From Planctobacterium marinum (lineage in GTDB: Bacteria > Pseudomonadota > Gammaproteobacteria > Enterobacterales > Alteromonadaceae), in contig NZ_JAJEWQ010000005.1 in assembly GCF_020687805.1 (NCBI RefSeq), forward strand, positions 124,001-188,000: 64,000 bases of DNA. Direction: 5' to 3'. Under the pieces are notes generated by a model, which worked only from the letters and a program-made list of their open reading frames with translations, ran no database searches and was not told the DNA's origin. Both the position numbers and the translations under genes were made by a program. Below are positions 17,050 to 26,028 of the stretch, piece by piece (the first letter of the stretch is position 1; the number at the start of each line of letters is the position of its first letter).

Positions 17050-19218
17050 TTATACTTTAGTCAAACGTGCATAGCTCATGACCAGCCATTTGCTGCCAAA
17101 TTCATCAAAATTGACCTGAATTCGTGCATGTTCGCCCTGACCTTCCATATTGATGACCGTGCCTTCCTGAAATTTGGGATGCTGTACCCGTTGCCCCAAC
17201 TGCATACCGGAATCTTCAAACGCCTGGTGGGAAGCAGCGTGCTCATAGCGGTTGTAGACTGGCCGGGATATTGTTGTGCGCAGACGCACCTCTTCCAGAC
17301 ACTCCGATGGCATCTCTTTGATAAAGCGTGACTTAGTGTGAAATTTATCCTGCCCGTATAAACGCCGACTTTCCGCCCAGGTCAGATAAAGTTGCTCCAT
17401 TGCACGGGTCATACCCACATAACAAAGCCTTCGTTCCTCTTCCAGCCGTCCCGGCTCTTCCTGGCTCATTTGGCTGGGAAACATGCCTTCTTCAACACCG
17501 GCCAAAAACACCAGAGGAAACTCCAGTCCTTTGGCGCTGTGAATGGTCATCATTTGTACCGCATCCTGGTGCTTATCCGCCTGAGTCTCACCGGCCTCCA
17601 GCGAGGCATGCGCCAAAAATGCAGCCACAGGCGTCATTTCATCCGCTTCCTCGGGTACCACAAATTGTTTGCAGGCGGTTACCAGTTCTTCCAGGTTTTC
17701 AATTCTGGCCCGGGCTTTCTCTCCCTTTTCCGCCTGATACATGGCATACAATCCGGAATGGCGAATAACGGCATCACATTGCTGTTCCAGCCCCATGTCA
17801 GCAAAATCTTCCTGCATGGTGAGCACCATATCAATAAAGCTCTTGATGGCGTTGCTGGCCCGCGAAGCGAGGCGCTTTTCGGCGATCATCAACATCGCGG
17901 TTTGCCACAATGACTGCTGATTTTCACGTGCCAGCTCCCGGATCTGACCCAGAGTTTTTTCACCCACGCCACGTGCGGGTACATTCACCACCCGTTCAAA
18001 TGCGGCGTCATCCAGGGGATGATTCATCATACGCATATAGGCCAGTGCGTCTTTGATTTCCTGCCGCTCGAAAAAGCGCATTCCACCATAAATGCGATAG
18101 GCGATAGATTCGTGCAGGAGGGCTTCTTCCAGAATACGGGACTGGGCATTGTTGCGGTATAAAATGGCACAATCCTGCAGGGCGTTGCCCTGTTCAAACC
18201 AGGATTTGATTTTAGAAATGATAAATCGCGCTTCGTCCATTTCGTTGAAACCGGCATAGACTTTTATCAGCTCACCTTCGCCCTGCTCGGTCCAGAGCTC
18301 TTTGCCCAGGCGCCCCTGGTTATTGTCTATTACCGCATTGGCTGCTTTCAGAATCACACCGGTGGAGCGGTAATTTTGTTCCAGCCGTATGGTTTCAGCA
18401 CCGGGATAATCCCGCAGAAAATGATGGATATTTTCGATGTTGGCACCGCGCCAACCGTAAATTGACTGATCGTCATCGCCGACAATCATGGTGTTGTTGC
18501 CTTCGCCACTGAGCAAACGCAGCCAGGCGTACTGAATATTGTTAGTATCCTGGAACTCGTCCACCAAGATGGCGCGAAAACGACGTTGATAATGGGCCAG
18601 AATCTCGGGGTTGTTCACCCACAGCTCATGAGCCCGCAACAGAAGCTCGGCAAAATCCACCAGCCCGGAGCGATCACAGGTTTCCTGATACACTTTGTAA
18701 ATCTCAGCCATTTTTTGCTGCGTGTAGTCATCCCGGGTATCAATCTGATGTGGCCTTAAGCCCTCGTCTTTGTTGCCATTGATATACCATTGCACCTGTT
18801 TCGGGGCCCAGTGTTTTTCATCCAGATTCATGGATTTCAAAATCCGACGGATCAACCGATACTGATCATCCGAGTCCAGGATCTGAAAGCTGTCAGGCAG
18901 ATTTACATCTGCATAGTGAGCACGCAGCAGGCGATGGGCCAGACCGTGAAAGGTGCCCATCCACATGGTATGCAAAGAGCGCCCCATTAACTCTTCCACC
19001 CGACCACGCATCTCGCGGGCAGCTTTGTTGGTAAAGGTCACGGCCAGAATGTTGTGCGGAGCCAGCCCCTCAACATCCATCAGCCAGGCAATTCGGTGCA
19101 CCAAAACCCGCGTTTTACCACTACCGGCACCCGCCAGCACCAACATGTCCTGGGCCTGTGCAGCTACGGCACTACGCTGTTTGTCGTTTAAGTTATCCAG
19201 TAGTCGCGAGACGTCCAT
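17050..19218 (-). CDS. uvrD: DNA helicase II UvrD
   Basis: 3'-5' superfamily 1 helicase of nucleotide excision and mismatch repair, 722 residues, normal length. Visible motifs: Walker A AGAGSGKTRVLVHRIAWL (about 29-46), TFTNKAAREMRGR, DEFQDTNNIQY, GDDDQSIYGWRGA, QNYRST, MTIHSAKGLEFP, and VGMTRAMEQLYL near the end. The N-terminus (MDVSRLLDNLNDKQ) matches E. coli UvrD rather than Rep. It closes with the UvrD-type C-terminal Tudor-like segment (GQRVQHPKFQEGTVI). The 55-bp gap upstream of the neighbouring cyclase start holds nothing else. Confidence 0.97.
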   Translation of the reverse strand: MDVSRLLDNLNDKQRSAVAAQAQDMLVLAGAGSGKTRVLVHRIAWLMDVEGLAPHNILAVTFTNKAAREMRGRVEELMGRSLHTMWMGTFHGLAHRLLRAHYADVNLPDSFQILDSDDQYRLIRRILKSMNLDEKHWAPKQVQWYINGNKDEGLRPHQIDTRDDYTQQKMAEIYKVYQETCDRSGLVDFAELLLRAHELWVNNPEILAHYQRRFRAILVDEFQDTNNIQYAWLRLLSGEGNNTMIVGDDDQSIYGWRGANIENIHHFLRDYPGAETIRLEQNYRSTGVILKAANAVIDNNQGRLGKELWTEQGEGELIKVYAGFNEMDEARFIISKIKSWFEQGNALQDCAILYRNNAQSRILEEALLHESIAYRIYGGMRFFERQEIKDALAYMRMMNHPLDDAAFERVVNVPARGVGEKTLGQIRELARENQQSLWQTAMLMIAEKRLASRASNAIKSFIDMVLTMQEDFADMGLEQQCDAVIRHSGLYAMYQAEKGEKARARIENLEELVTACKQFVVPEEADEMTPVAAFLAHASLEAGETQADKHQDAVQMMTIHSAKGLEFPLVFLAGVEEGMFPSQMSQEEPGRLEEERRLCYVGMTRAMEQLYLTWAESRRLYGQDKFHTKSRFIKEMPSECLEEVRLRTTISRPVYNRYEHAASHQAFEDSGMQLGQRVQHPKFQEGTVINMEGQGEHARIQVNFDEFGSKWLVMSYARLTKV

Positions 19219-19333
19219 GGCACCCCTGTTTTTATTGCCTGAGGAAAAGAAGTTGGGGCATTATAATCAAAAGCACTGGATATTTGTACAATTGTATTCC
19301 CGTCCGGGCAATACAGCACATGACACCAGGCGC

Positions 19334-19355
19334 TGCCCGGTTCAACAACCGGGCA
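19334..19355. terminator. hairpin between uvrD and the YbhB-like gene
   Basis: Perfect 9-bp stem TGCCCGGTT / AACCGGGCA with a CAAC loop, 15 bp past the stop of the minus-strand YbhB-like gene. No T run follows on either strand, so it may pause polymerase or protect the 3' end rather than be a classical terminator. Confidence 0.4.
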
Positions 19356-19369
19356 ACTCAGTTGCGGTA

Positions 19370-19924
19370 TCAGCGTTTGTACAGGGCCTGCATCGTCACT
19401 GAATCCAGAGCGTTAGCCTGCACCATATAACCGGTTAGGGCCGCCGAGGCATCCGGCGATAAATCCAGCTTGCCAGGCAAGGCATAAACGGTAAACAGGT
19501 AGCGATGCGCACCGTCGTTCACCGGCGGACAGGCGCCACCAAAGCCAGCGCTGCCGTAATCATTGCGCAGTTGCATTGCCCCCTTGGGAAGATGTTCATC
19601 ACCTACGGCACCGGCTCCGCTTGCTAAGGAAGTGACCTCAGCCGGAATATTAACCAGCTGCCAGTGCCACCAACCGCTGCCGGTGGGCGCATCCGGGTCA
19701 TAGGCGAAAACAGCGAAAAACTTAGTCCCTTCCGGTGCACCTGACCAGGTCAGCTGTGGCGACTTATTTTCGCCGGAACATCCAAAGCCATTAAATACCT
19801 GAGCGTTTTTAAGAAAAGCGCCATGAGACATGTCTTCACTAAACAGTGTCATTTTTGCCAATGCAGGTAAAGACAAAGCAGCCATAGCGGACAACACAAG
19901 CGTTTTTTTAACTAACGATTTCAA
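19370..19924 (-). CDS. YbhB/YbcL family (PEBP/Raf kinase inhibitor-like) protein
   Basis: Secreted phosphatidylethanolamine-binding-protein fold, 184 residues with a signal peptide (1-23, ending ALA). The family ligand-site motifs are present: SPQLTWSGAPEGTKFFAVFAYDPDAP (split: SPQLTWSGAP and YDPDAPTGSGWWHW) and the NDYGSAGFGGACPP segment with HRYLFTVYALP. Function of the bacterial members is poorly known. The gene stands alone, with 80 bp to the upstream transporter gene. Confidence 0.9.
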   Translation of the reverse strand: MKSLVKKTLVLSAMAALSLPALAKMTLFSEDMSHGAFLKNAQVFNGFGCSGENKSPQLTWSGAPEGTKFFAVFAYDPDAPTGSGWWHWQLVNIPAEVTSLASGAGAVGDEHLPKGAMQLRNDYGSAGFGGACPPVNDGAHRYLFTVYALPGKLDLSPDASAALTGYMVQANALDSVTMQALYKR

Positions 19925-20004
19925 AACAGACTCCTATTGAAAAATACGTTAATGAAAGATTCCGTTTGCCAGTTTGTCAGGAAATAATCTTCACCGAAAG
20001 TGTT

Positions 20005-20931
20005 TTAAGGTTTTTCAGAGGAAATGCACTCTTCATTAACCAGCGCTTTCGCCTTTTTCTGCTCGTGTATTGTTTGCCACAGAATCGGCGCAATGATCAT
20101 CAGCATACCAACAGAAATCCAGATATCGATCGCTTCTTTAAAGATCCACCAGCCCACCAGTGCGGCAAAGATCAATCCGGAGTATTCCGCCAGAGCAATC
20201 GCGCCTGCTTCCGCCCTTCGATAGGCCACAATGCAGCACAACTGGTAACCACAAACACAAATGGCAGATCCCACCACCAGCACCAGCATTGAAAGATTCA
20301 GAGGTCGCCAGTCCAGCAAGGCCAGCGCCCCCATCAGTGGTATCGATAACGTGGTTCCCCAAAACATAATTGCCAGTGTCGGTGTGCTGGCCGGGATAAA
20401 ACGCACCAATAAATTGTGACAGGCAATGCAAAGGGCCGCTGCGAGTCCGGCAAAAATCCCGATGCCGCCACTGTCGGGCTGCAAAGCAATGATCACGCCG
20501 GAAAAACAAAACACAATATTGAAGATTCGGTATTTGTGCAGCGGCTCCTTAAACCACCAGGCCGCCAGCAACAAAGTGAGTACCGGGCTGGCGTAAAACA
20601 ACACATTCGCAGTCGCCAGCGACAGCTCCGTCAATGCCAGAAAGACACAGGCACCACCTATCGCCGTCAGATTTGCCCTGAAGGTTTGCACTCTGGCACG
20701 CCGCAATATTCTGGCATCTTTGGGTAATTGCAGGAAAAACGGCAACAGACAAAGTGCCAGCAAGCATTGACGTAAAAACAGGTACTGGTATATGCCACTG
20801 GAACTGGCAAAGGCCTTTACAAATACGTCGGCCCCGGTGGCAAACAGGTTTCCGATCAACAAAAAACCAATGGCCAGCAACAGCGCAGAGACCACCGGTC
20901 GCCGCCAGATATAAAAAAGACGCTTATCCAC
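20005..20931 (-). CDS. DMT (EamA) family transporter
   Basis: Inner-membrane permease, 308 residues, ten hydrophobic segments arranged as two EamA repeats (about 15-145 and 155-295). The second repeat holds ALAEYSGLIFAALVGWWIFKE, the typical late EamA motif. The substrate is unknown. It starts 9 bp after the stop of the GNAT gene upstream on the same strand, so the two are probably transcribed together. Confidence 0.88.
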   Translation of the reverse strand: MDKRLFYIWRRPVVSALLLAIGFLLIGNLFATGADVFVKAFASSSGIYQYLFLRQCLLALCLLPFFLQLPKDARILRRARVQTFRANLTAIGGACVFLALTELSLATANVLFYASPVLTLLLAAWWFKEPLHKYRIFNIVFCFSGVIIALQPDSGGIGIFAGLAAALCIACHNLLVRFIPASTPTLAIMFWGTTLSIPLMGALALLDWRPLNLSMLVLVVGSAICVCGYQLCCIVAYRRAEAGAIALAEYSGLIFAALVGWWIFKEAIDIWISVGMLMIIAPILWQTIHEQKKAKALVNEECISSEKP

Positions 20932-20940
20932 GACTATCAG

Positions 20941-21405
20941 CTACCCGTTATGATCAGGTTTTCTTAGCATGGCAATGTGGGGAATATCGTCTTCAAGATA
21001 GACATCAGATACCGCTGCAAACTGGTGCTTGCCATAAAACCCCTGTAGATGTGCCTGGGCACTGATTTTAATGCCATGTTCCGGCCAGTGCTGATGGGAA
21101 ACCTCCAGCGATTTTGCCACCAGAGTATGACCTAGTCCCATGCCGCGATGACTCTTCGCATTAGCGATACGGCCCAGACTGGCGTATTCAGGATAAGCGG
21201 TGTCTGGTGCCAGCACTCTGGCGTAGGCCGCCAGTACATTACCGTCCCGGATCATCAGATGTTGGGTAAGTGGGTGTTTATCCAGATCATCGACGTCCTG
21301 GTAATAACAGGTTTGCTCCACCACAAACACCGCGATGCGCAGTTGGTAAATGTCGTGTAATTCATGGACTGACAGGTTTTCAAAGGTTTTAACAGTAATT
21401 TGCAT
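20941..21405 (-). CDS. GNAT acetyltransferase, ElaA type
   Basis: Acetyl-CoA-dependent N-acetyltransferase of 154 residues. The start (TVKTFENLSVHELHDIYQLR) and FVVEQTCYYQDVDDLD (with the ElaA-type Q-x-C-x-Y-x-D-x-D-D block), followed by the acetyl-CoA loop RGMGLGHTLVAKS, match ElaA. Substrate unknown. It sits between a Crp/Fnr-type regulator and a DMT permease, all on the minus strand. Confidence 0.88.
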   Translation of the reverse strand: MQITVKTFENLSVHELHDIYQLRIAVFVVEQTCYYQDVDDLDKHPLTQHLMIRDGNVLAAYARVLAPDTAYPEYASLGRIANAKSHRGMGLGHTLVAKSLEVSHQHWPEHGIKISAQAHLQGFYGKHQFAAVSDVYLEDDIPHIAMLRKPDHNG

Positions 21406-21441
21406 GACTCATAGCATTGCTGGGAATAGATGGCGGCAAGC

Positions 21442-22074
21442 TTAGAGTGTCGTTGCCCTGCGCGCATTAACAATTGTTAACTGACCCAATCTTTTTTTAA
21501 TGCGGCTAAAGCTTATCGGGGTTATCCCAAGGTAAGACGCAATGATATGTTGCGGCAAACGGGCCACTAAATCCGGATAGGTATCGTAAAATAAAGCCAC
21601 TCGCTGCTGCGGAGAGTTCAGCAATAAAAACTCTTCTTTACCTTCTTTGTGCATGTAATATTCGCTGACCACACTTAAATGAAACGCCTGCCATTTTGGG
21701 CATCGCTTTGTCAGTTGCAGATACTGCTGACGCGGAATTTGATACAGCACCGAAGGTTCAAGCGTTCTGACACTATAGGGATAGGGTACATTCGACAGTA
21801 AACTGCGAAAACCAAATATCAAATCCTGTTCCCAATACACTTCCTTACAAAACGTTTTGCCCTGGGTCGTTTCAAAAAAAGCATAGAGCAAACCTGACTC
21901 AAGCAGATACAGATATTGCTGTTGCTCATGAGCCCGCCATAGGGTGTGATTTGCTGGCAGGCTTATTTTGCGCACCTGCTGTTCCAGCGCGTCAGCGTTT
22001 AACGGGCCATCATAGTGAGTGCGCAGGCAGGCACTAAAGCCACTAACCTTGGTATGTACCGATGATTTAGTCAT
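21442..22074 (-). CDS. Crp/Fnr family transcriptional regulator
   Basis: Protein of 210 residues with an N-terminal cyclic-nucleotide-binding-like beta-roll (about 30-140: HEQQQYLYLLESGLLYAFF) and a C-terminal HTH_Crp winged helix (about 155-205: LPQHIIASYLGITPISFSRIKKRLG). The usual CRP cAMP-binding Arg-Ser pair is not evident in the roll, and there is no FNR Cys cluster, so the effector is unknown. It lies 36 bp upstream of the elaA-like gene on the same strand and may control that small group. Confidence 0.88.
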   Translation of the reverse strand: MTKSSVHTKVSGFSACLRTHYDGPLNADALEQQVRKISLPANHTLWRAHEQQQYLYLLESGLLYAFFETTQGKTFCKEVYWEQDLIFGFRSLLSNVPYPYSVRTLEPSVLYQIPRQQYLQLTKRCPKWQAFHLSVVSEYYMHKEGKEEFLLLNSPQQRVALFYDTYPDLVARLPQHIIASYLGITPISFSRIKKRLGQLTIVNARRATTL

Positions 22075-22152
22075 GTAACTCAGGTAGACGGGGTTGCTTT
22101 GATCTGTTTTACCACGCCTGCCTTTTTAATACCAACGCCGCTGTTCTGCGGC

Positions 22153-23229
22153 TTAGGCTTTCACCATACTATCCAGTTTGCGCTGCACGTTGTCAGGAAA
22201 TTTCACCTGTTGCCACAATGCCTTAACTACTGACGCGGTATCCTGCCACTCACCTTTCACCAACCAGTCAATTAATGCACACGGATCACTGGGAAATTCG
22301 ATGGCCTCGCCGGGAGGCAGATCCAACCATTGCTCCAGCTTTTCCTGATCCAAACTCATCATGATCTGACACAGTCCCAACGCATCCAGCGTTTTGGCAT
22401 TAGACAGTTGCTCAAATTGCCCGTGCAGCGGCTTGATTAACAATTTTTTACCCAATTGCAGACATTCACTGGACAGCTCAAATCCACCGTTGGCAATAAC
22501 CCCGGCGCAACTATGTAACGCCTTGTGAAAGCCCGCTTTGCTGGTTTTACACCAGGAGATATGACCCTCATCCCGCTCCTGTTCAACGTCGGGATGAAAA
22601 CACATAAAGTTGTATTCACTGAGGCTTTCCAGCAAGGTAGAAATCTCTTCCAGACTTTCAAAGGGCAGATAAACCAGATAATGACTGCCTATGGTGACAT
22701 CAGAAAGCTGGTCTTCGATAAACGGCGGCATGATAGCGTGACCAAAGTGATACCAGTGCACCCCTAAACTCATTTGCGTTGGCGCAAAATTGTTCATAAT
22801 CAACCGGTCAATCACACTTTGCCCGGCTTTCGGTACATCATGTGCAAAAGCCGCCTGATGACTGATAGAAATAGAAGGGACTTTTTGTTGTTTAGCAGCC
22901 CAGGCACTGACCGGCTCAAAATCGTTCAGCACCAGATCATATCCGGACAAGTCTAACGCTTTAACATCCTTCCACAGTTGTATTGGCCTTGCCTGAGTAA
23001 CGGTTTTAAAGGGGTTTACCGAACCTTCTGAGTGAATAAAGGTCAACCCCTTGCGGGTTTGAAAGTCCCCAAAAACCTCCATATCAAAGTACTTTTCTTT
23101 GGCGCGCCCGCTAAACAGAAAATCCACCTCGACATCCCGTCGTTCTTCAAAGGCTTTGGCCATCACTCTGGCACGCGTAGTATGGCCGTTTCCGGTGCCC
23201 TGGACACCGTACAATATTTTTAATGTCAT
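22153..23229 (-). CDS. MJ1255/VC2487 family glycosyltransferase
   Basis: GT-B fold glycosyltransferase-like protein, 358 residues. It opens with KILYGVQGTGNGHTTRARVMAKAF, the family's conserved N-terminal loop, and has the second-domain donor-site stretch VIANGGFELSSECLQLGKKLLIKP. No signal peptide. The family is widespread in Vibrio, Shewanella and Alteromonas with an unknown acceptor. It follows the PAP2 phosphatase gene by 32 bp on the same strand; such pairs suggest work on a lipid-linked or envelope sugar, which is inference. Confidence 0.87.
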   Translation of the reverse strand: MTLKILYGVQGTGNGHTTRARVMAKAFEERRDVEVDFLFSGRAKEKYFDMEVFGDFQTRKGLTFIHSEGSVNPFKTVTQARPIQLWKDVKALDLSGYDLVLNDFEPVSAWAAKQQKVPSISISHQAAFAHDVPKAGQSVIDRLIMNNFAPTQMSLGVHWYHFGHAIMPPFIEDQLSDVTIGSHYLVYLPFESLEEISTLLESLSEYNFMCFHPDVEQERDEGHISWCKTSKAGFHKALHSCAGVIANGGFELSSECLQLGKKLLIKPLHGQFEQLSNAKTLDALGLCQIMMSLDQEKLEQWLDLPPGEAIEFPSDPCALIDWLVKGEWQDTASVVKALWQQVKFPDNVQRKLDSMVKA

Positions 23230-23261
23230 GTTGTTATGCTTGTCTGTAGAACCCGGTTAAA

Positions 23262-23774
23262 TTAGGCAAGAAGATTGATACTGATAGTAGAGATGGCGAC
23301 GCCAAGTGTTGCACCCGCCAGAATGTCACCGGGATAATGAACCCCTAACATAATGCGAGACAACGCAATCAGACTGGCCCAACTATAGGCCAGTACAGCG
23401 AAAGACGGATAAAAGTTGGCCAGTAATGTCGCCATTAAAAAGCCCGCCGCCGTGTGACCGGACGGAAGACTGAATTTATCGGAAGGTTGTACATGAGCCA
23501 TAATGTCACAGCGGAAATCACATGGACGCGCCCGTTTGAACATTTTCTTCAACATAACGTACAGGGGCAATTCCATCGCGTAGGCTAACAATCCGGTGTA
23601 TAAAAACAGCGCTCCATGGCGAGGTTCAAACAGCCATAACACCAATGCCAGAATCAGATAAACATGACCATCGCCGCTTTTCGAGATGTAGCGAAACACA
23701 GTACAATCCCGTCCAGTACTCTTACTAAACAACCATTGGAACAACTGTAAATCGACGCGTGTAATCAGGTTCAT
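23262..23774 (-). CDS. PAP2 family membrane phosphatase
   Basis: Lipid or polyprenyl-phosphate phosphatase, 170 residues with several membrane helices. The three catalytic motifs are present: KKMFKRARP (motif 1, about 85-93), SLPSGHTA (motif 2 with the catalytic His) and SRIMLGVHYPGD (motif 3). The likely substrates are phosphatidic acid, phosphatidylglycerophosphate or undecaprenyl diphosphate. It heads a two-gene unit with the MJ1255-type glycosyltransferase. Confidence 0.9.
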   Translation of the reverse strand: MNLITRVDLQLFQWLFSKSTGRDCTVFRYISKSGDGHVYLILALVLWLFEPRHGALFLYTGLLAYAMELPLYVMLKKMFKRARPCDFRCDIMAHVQPSDKFSLPSGHTAAGFLMATLLANFYPSFAVLAYSWASLIALSRIMLGVHYPGDILAGATLGVAISTISINLLA

Positions 23775-23995
23775 CGTTTTGTTTTACCAGTCAGTTTCTG
23801 TCAATCATGCAATCGCGGTAATCTCATTACAGGCAGTCTAGCGACGATTTATTAACCTGTGGTTACACTAAAAAGACACTAATATGACAATCTTTTCGCC
23901 AACCGGAGAGAAAGCCAAAAACTCTGATTTAATAGGCCTGACAAAGCGCTTAACTTGGCGTAGACTAAGAAAAAATTGCCCTTTTGAGGTCTGAC

Positions 23996-24481
23996 ATGGA
24001 ATACAACACATCTGAACTTTGTGACTTATTTGCTGACAGCATTGATGTACTGGATCCGATCTTCATCAGCTTTGGAGGCCGGAACTCCTTTGGTGGTGAA
24101 GTAACCACAGTTAAGTGTTTCGAAGACAAAGGTCTGATCGATAAAGTGGTCAATGAAAATGGCGCCGGTAAAGTGTTGTTAATCGACGGCGGCGGCTCCA
24201 CCCGCAGAGCATTGCTGGATGCCATGAATGTTCAGACCGCGGTGGAAAACCAATGGGAAGGCATCATCTGTTATGGCAGTGTCCGGGACGTTGATGTGTT
24301 GGAAGATTCAGACATCGGTATTCACGCCGTGGCTTCCATACCGGTAGGCGCCGACTCCGATGATATTGGCGAAATCAACATTGCCGTGAATTTTGCGGGA
24401 GTGACCTTCTTACCGGAAGACCACATCTATGCTGACAGCACGGGCATTGTGCTGTCGCCGGAACCACTGGATATAGATTAA
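23996..24481 (+). CDS. rraA: regulator of ribonuclease activity A
   Basis: Trimeric inhibitor of RNase E activity, 161 residues. The sequence [20 protein letters not shown], then [10 protein letters not shown] and [16 protein letters not shown] ([14 protein letters not shown]), is very close to E. coli RraA. The ATG at 23996 follows the ribosome site gaggt (23986-23990); a TTG at 23984 would add four residues. It is 16 bp ahead of an arginase-family gene in the same direction. RhlB, also an RNase E partner that RraA is known to bind, lies 1.5 kb downstream. Confidence 0.96.
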   Translation: MEYNTSELCDLFADSIDVLDPIFISFGGRNSFGGEVTTVKCFEDKGLIDKVVNENGAGKVLLIDGGGSTRRALLDAMNVQTAVENQWEGIICYGSVRDVDVLEDSDIGIHAVASIPVGADSDDIGEINIAVNFAGVTFLPEDHIYADSTGIVLSPEPLDID

Positions 24482-24497
24482 CAGGTCGCGTTGACAG

Positions 24498-25529
24498 ATG
24501 AGTACCGAACTCAATTTCTATTGTCTGGATGACATCGCCTCGTTGTTAAATCAACGCGCCGGTGAAACCAAAATCGGCGAGGTGTTGTGTTTCGCACAAC
24601 ACACTGATTTCCATGCCTTAAAACGCGCCGGTATCGAATACGTATTGGTGGGCCTTGTGGAAGATATCGGCCCCCGCGCTAATCTGGGCAAAGGCGGTGC
24701 CCGCTATGGTTGGCAGGCGTTTTTAAAAAGCTTTATTAACCTGCAACACAACGATTTTATTCCCACTGAAAAAATCGCCTTGTTAGGGGAGCTGGACTTT
24801 TCCGACTTACTGAAACAGGCGGATCAGTCAGATACTGATCTGGAAACACTGCGCAATTTATGTTGTGAGATAGACGAGCGAGTAAGCGCATTATTGCAGT
24901 CCATCTTTGATGCGCAGTTGATCCCCATCATCATTGGCGGTGGGCATAACAATGCTTATCCGATAATCAAAGCCTGCAGCACCTCAGAAGAACTGCCGCT
25001 GGCAGTGGCTAATCTGGACCCCCACAGTGATTTTCGGGCTCAGGAAGGACGTCATAGTGGTAACCCATTCCGATACGCCGCAACAGAGCAACTGCTGTCG
25101 CGTTACATGGTGCTGGGTCTGCACGAACAAAAAAACAATGAAGATGCGTTAGCGGCAATGCGCCAGCACGACTTTCGCTGGATAAGCATTCAGGATAGTC
25201 ACTGGAGCAGGAAACTCAACTTTGATCAATGCCTGGAAGATTGCGCCCGCTATCTGATGCACTCCGGATTACCCATTGGGGTGGAGCTGGATGTAGATTG
25301 TCTTTCCAATATGCCAGCCAGTGCCATCACAGCAACCGGGATGCCCTATGAGGATGCGCTGTATTACGTGACGGAGATGGCCATGCTGCCCAGAGTCAAA
25401 TACCTGCATCTGGCTGAAGCCGCGCCAGATATCAACTCGCCGCAAGAAATGCGCGCCGCAGGTCAAATCCTGTCAGAATTGGTGTGTGCTTTTATAAAAA
25501 CCGATAATCAGAAGAAAATCAGCGAATAG
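24498..25529 (+). CDS. arginase-family hydrolase (formimidoylglutamase-like)
   Basis: Binuclear manganese ureohydrolase fold, 343 residues. Metal ligands are all in place: His in IIIGGGHNNAYP, Asp-His-Asp in NLDPHSDFR, and Asp-x-Asp in GVELDVDCLSNMPASA. The GGGHNN and EGRHSGNPFRYA versions of the motifs resemble the formimidoylglutamase branch rather than canonical arginase (GGDHS). No histidine-degradation genes are nearby, so the substrate is open: formiminoglutamate, arginine, agmatine or another guanidino compound. It is the second gene after rraA, and its stop is followed by a strong hairpin shared with trxA. Confidence 0.82.
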   Translation: MSTELNFYCLDDIASLLNQRAGETKIGEVLCFAQHTDFHALKRAGIEYVLVGLVEDIGPRANLGKGGARYGWQAFLKSFINLQHNDFIPTEKIALLGELDFSDLLKQADQSDTDLETLRNLCCEIDERVSALLQSIFDAQLIPIIIGGGHNNAYPIIKACSTSEELPLAVANLDPHSDFRAQEGRHSGNPFRYAATEQLLSRYMVLGLHEQKNNEDALAAMRQHDFRWISIQDSHWSRKLNFDQCLEDCARYLMHSGLPIGVELDVDCLSNMPASAITATGMPYEDALYYVTEMAMLPRVKYLHLAEAAPDINSPQEMRAAGQILSELVCAFIKTDNQKKISE

Positions 25530-25546
25530 GCAGGCGTTAATAGCTG

Positions 25547-25575
25547 TCAGTAAGTGTTGCAACAACACTTACTGA
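25547..25575. terminator. hairpin between convergent arginase-family gene and trxA
   Basis: Perfect 13-bp stem TCAGTAAGTGTTG / CAACACTTACTGA with a CAA loop, 17 bp after one stop codon and 11 bp from the other. There is no clear T run on either strand, but the placement between convergent genes fits a bidirectional terminator or 3'-end stabilising structure. Confidence 0.6.
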
Positions 25576-25586
25576 CCAGCCCGGAT

Positions 25587-25922
25587 TTATGCAACTGACT
25601 CGCTGATAAATTGCTCCAGCTGAGCACGAGACAATGCACCGACTTTAGTGCCGATGACTTCGCCATTTTTGAAAATCAACAAGGTCGGAATGCCACGAAC
25701 ACCGTATTTACCGGCAGTTTCAACATTATCATCGACATTCAGCTTGCCAACTGTTATCTTGCTGGCGAAATTGTCGTCTTCCGCGATAGCATTTAAGATT
25801 GGCGCGATCATTTTACATGGGCCACACCATGGAGCCCAGAAGTCTACCAAAACAGGTTTTTCTGATTTGATGACATCGCTTTCAAAACTACTATCAGACA
25901 AGGTGACTATTTTATCACTCAT
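25587..25922 (-). CDS. trxA: thioredoxin
   Basis: General disulfide reductase, 111 residues, with the active site WCGPCK and the cis-Pro loop [11 protein letters not shown]. The sequence is very close to E. coli TrxA from [13 protein letters not shown] onward. The ATG at 25922 has ggag (about 8 bp upstream) as ribosome site; the longer frame to 25970 adds 16 unrelated residues. It diverges from rhlB, the arrangement known from E. coli and other gammaproteobacteria (trxA-rhlB). Confidence 0.97.
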   Translation of the reverse strand: MSDKIVTLSDSSFESDVIKSEKPVLVDFWAPWCGPCKMIAPILNAIAEDDNFASKITVGKLNVDDNVETAGKYGVRGIPTLLIFKNGEVIGTKVGALSRAQLEQFISESVA

Positions 25923-26028
25923 TAAACTCTCCACGTTAGGCTTGGGTTTCATCAAGTGAGACGAAACCAATGTTGCGCTATTCTTATAGCAACTGGATTA
26001 ATATGCAAGGGTTGATAAGCAATAAGCT

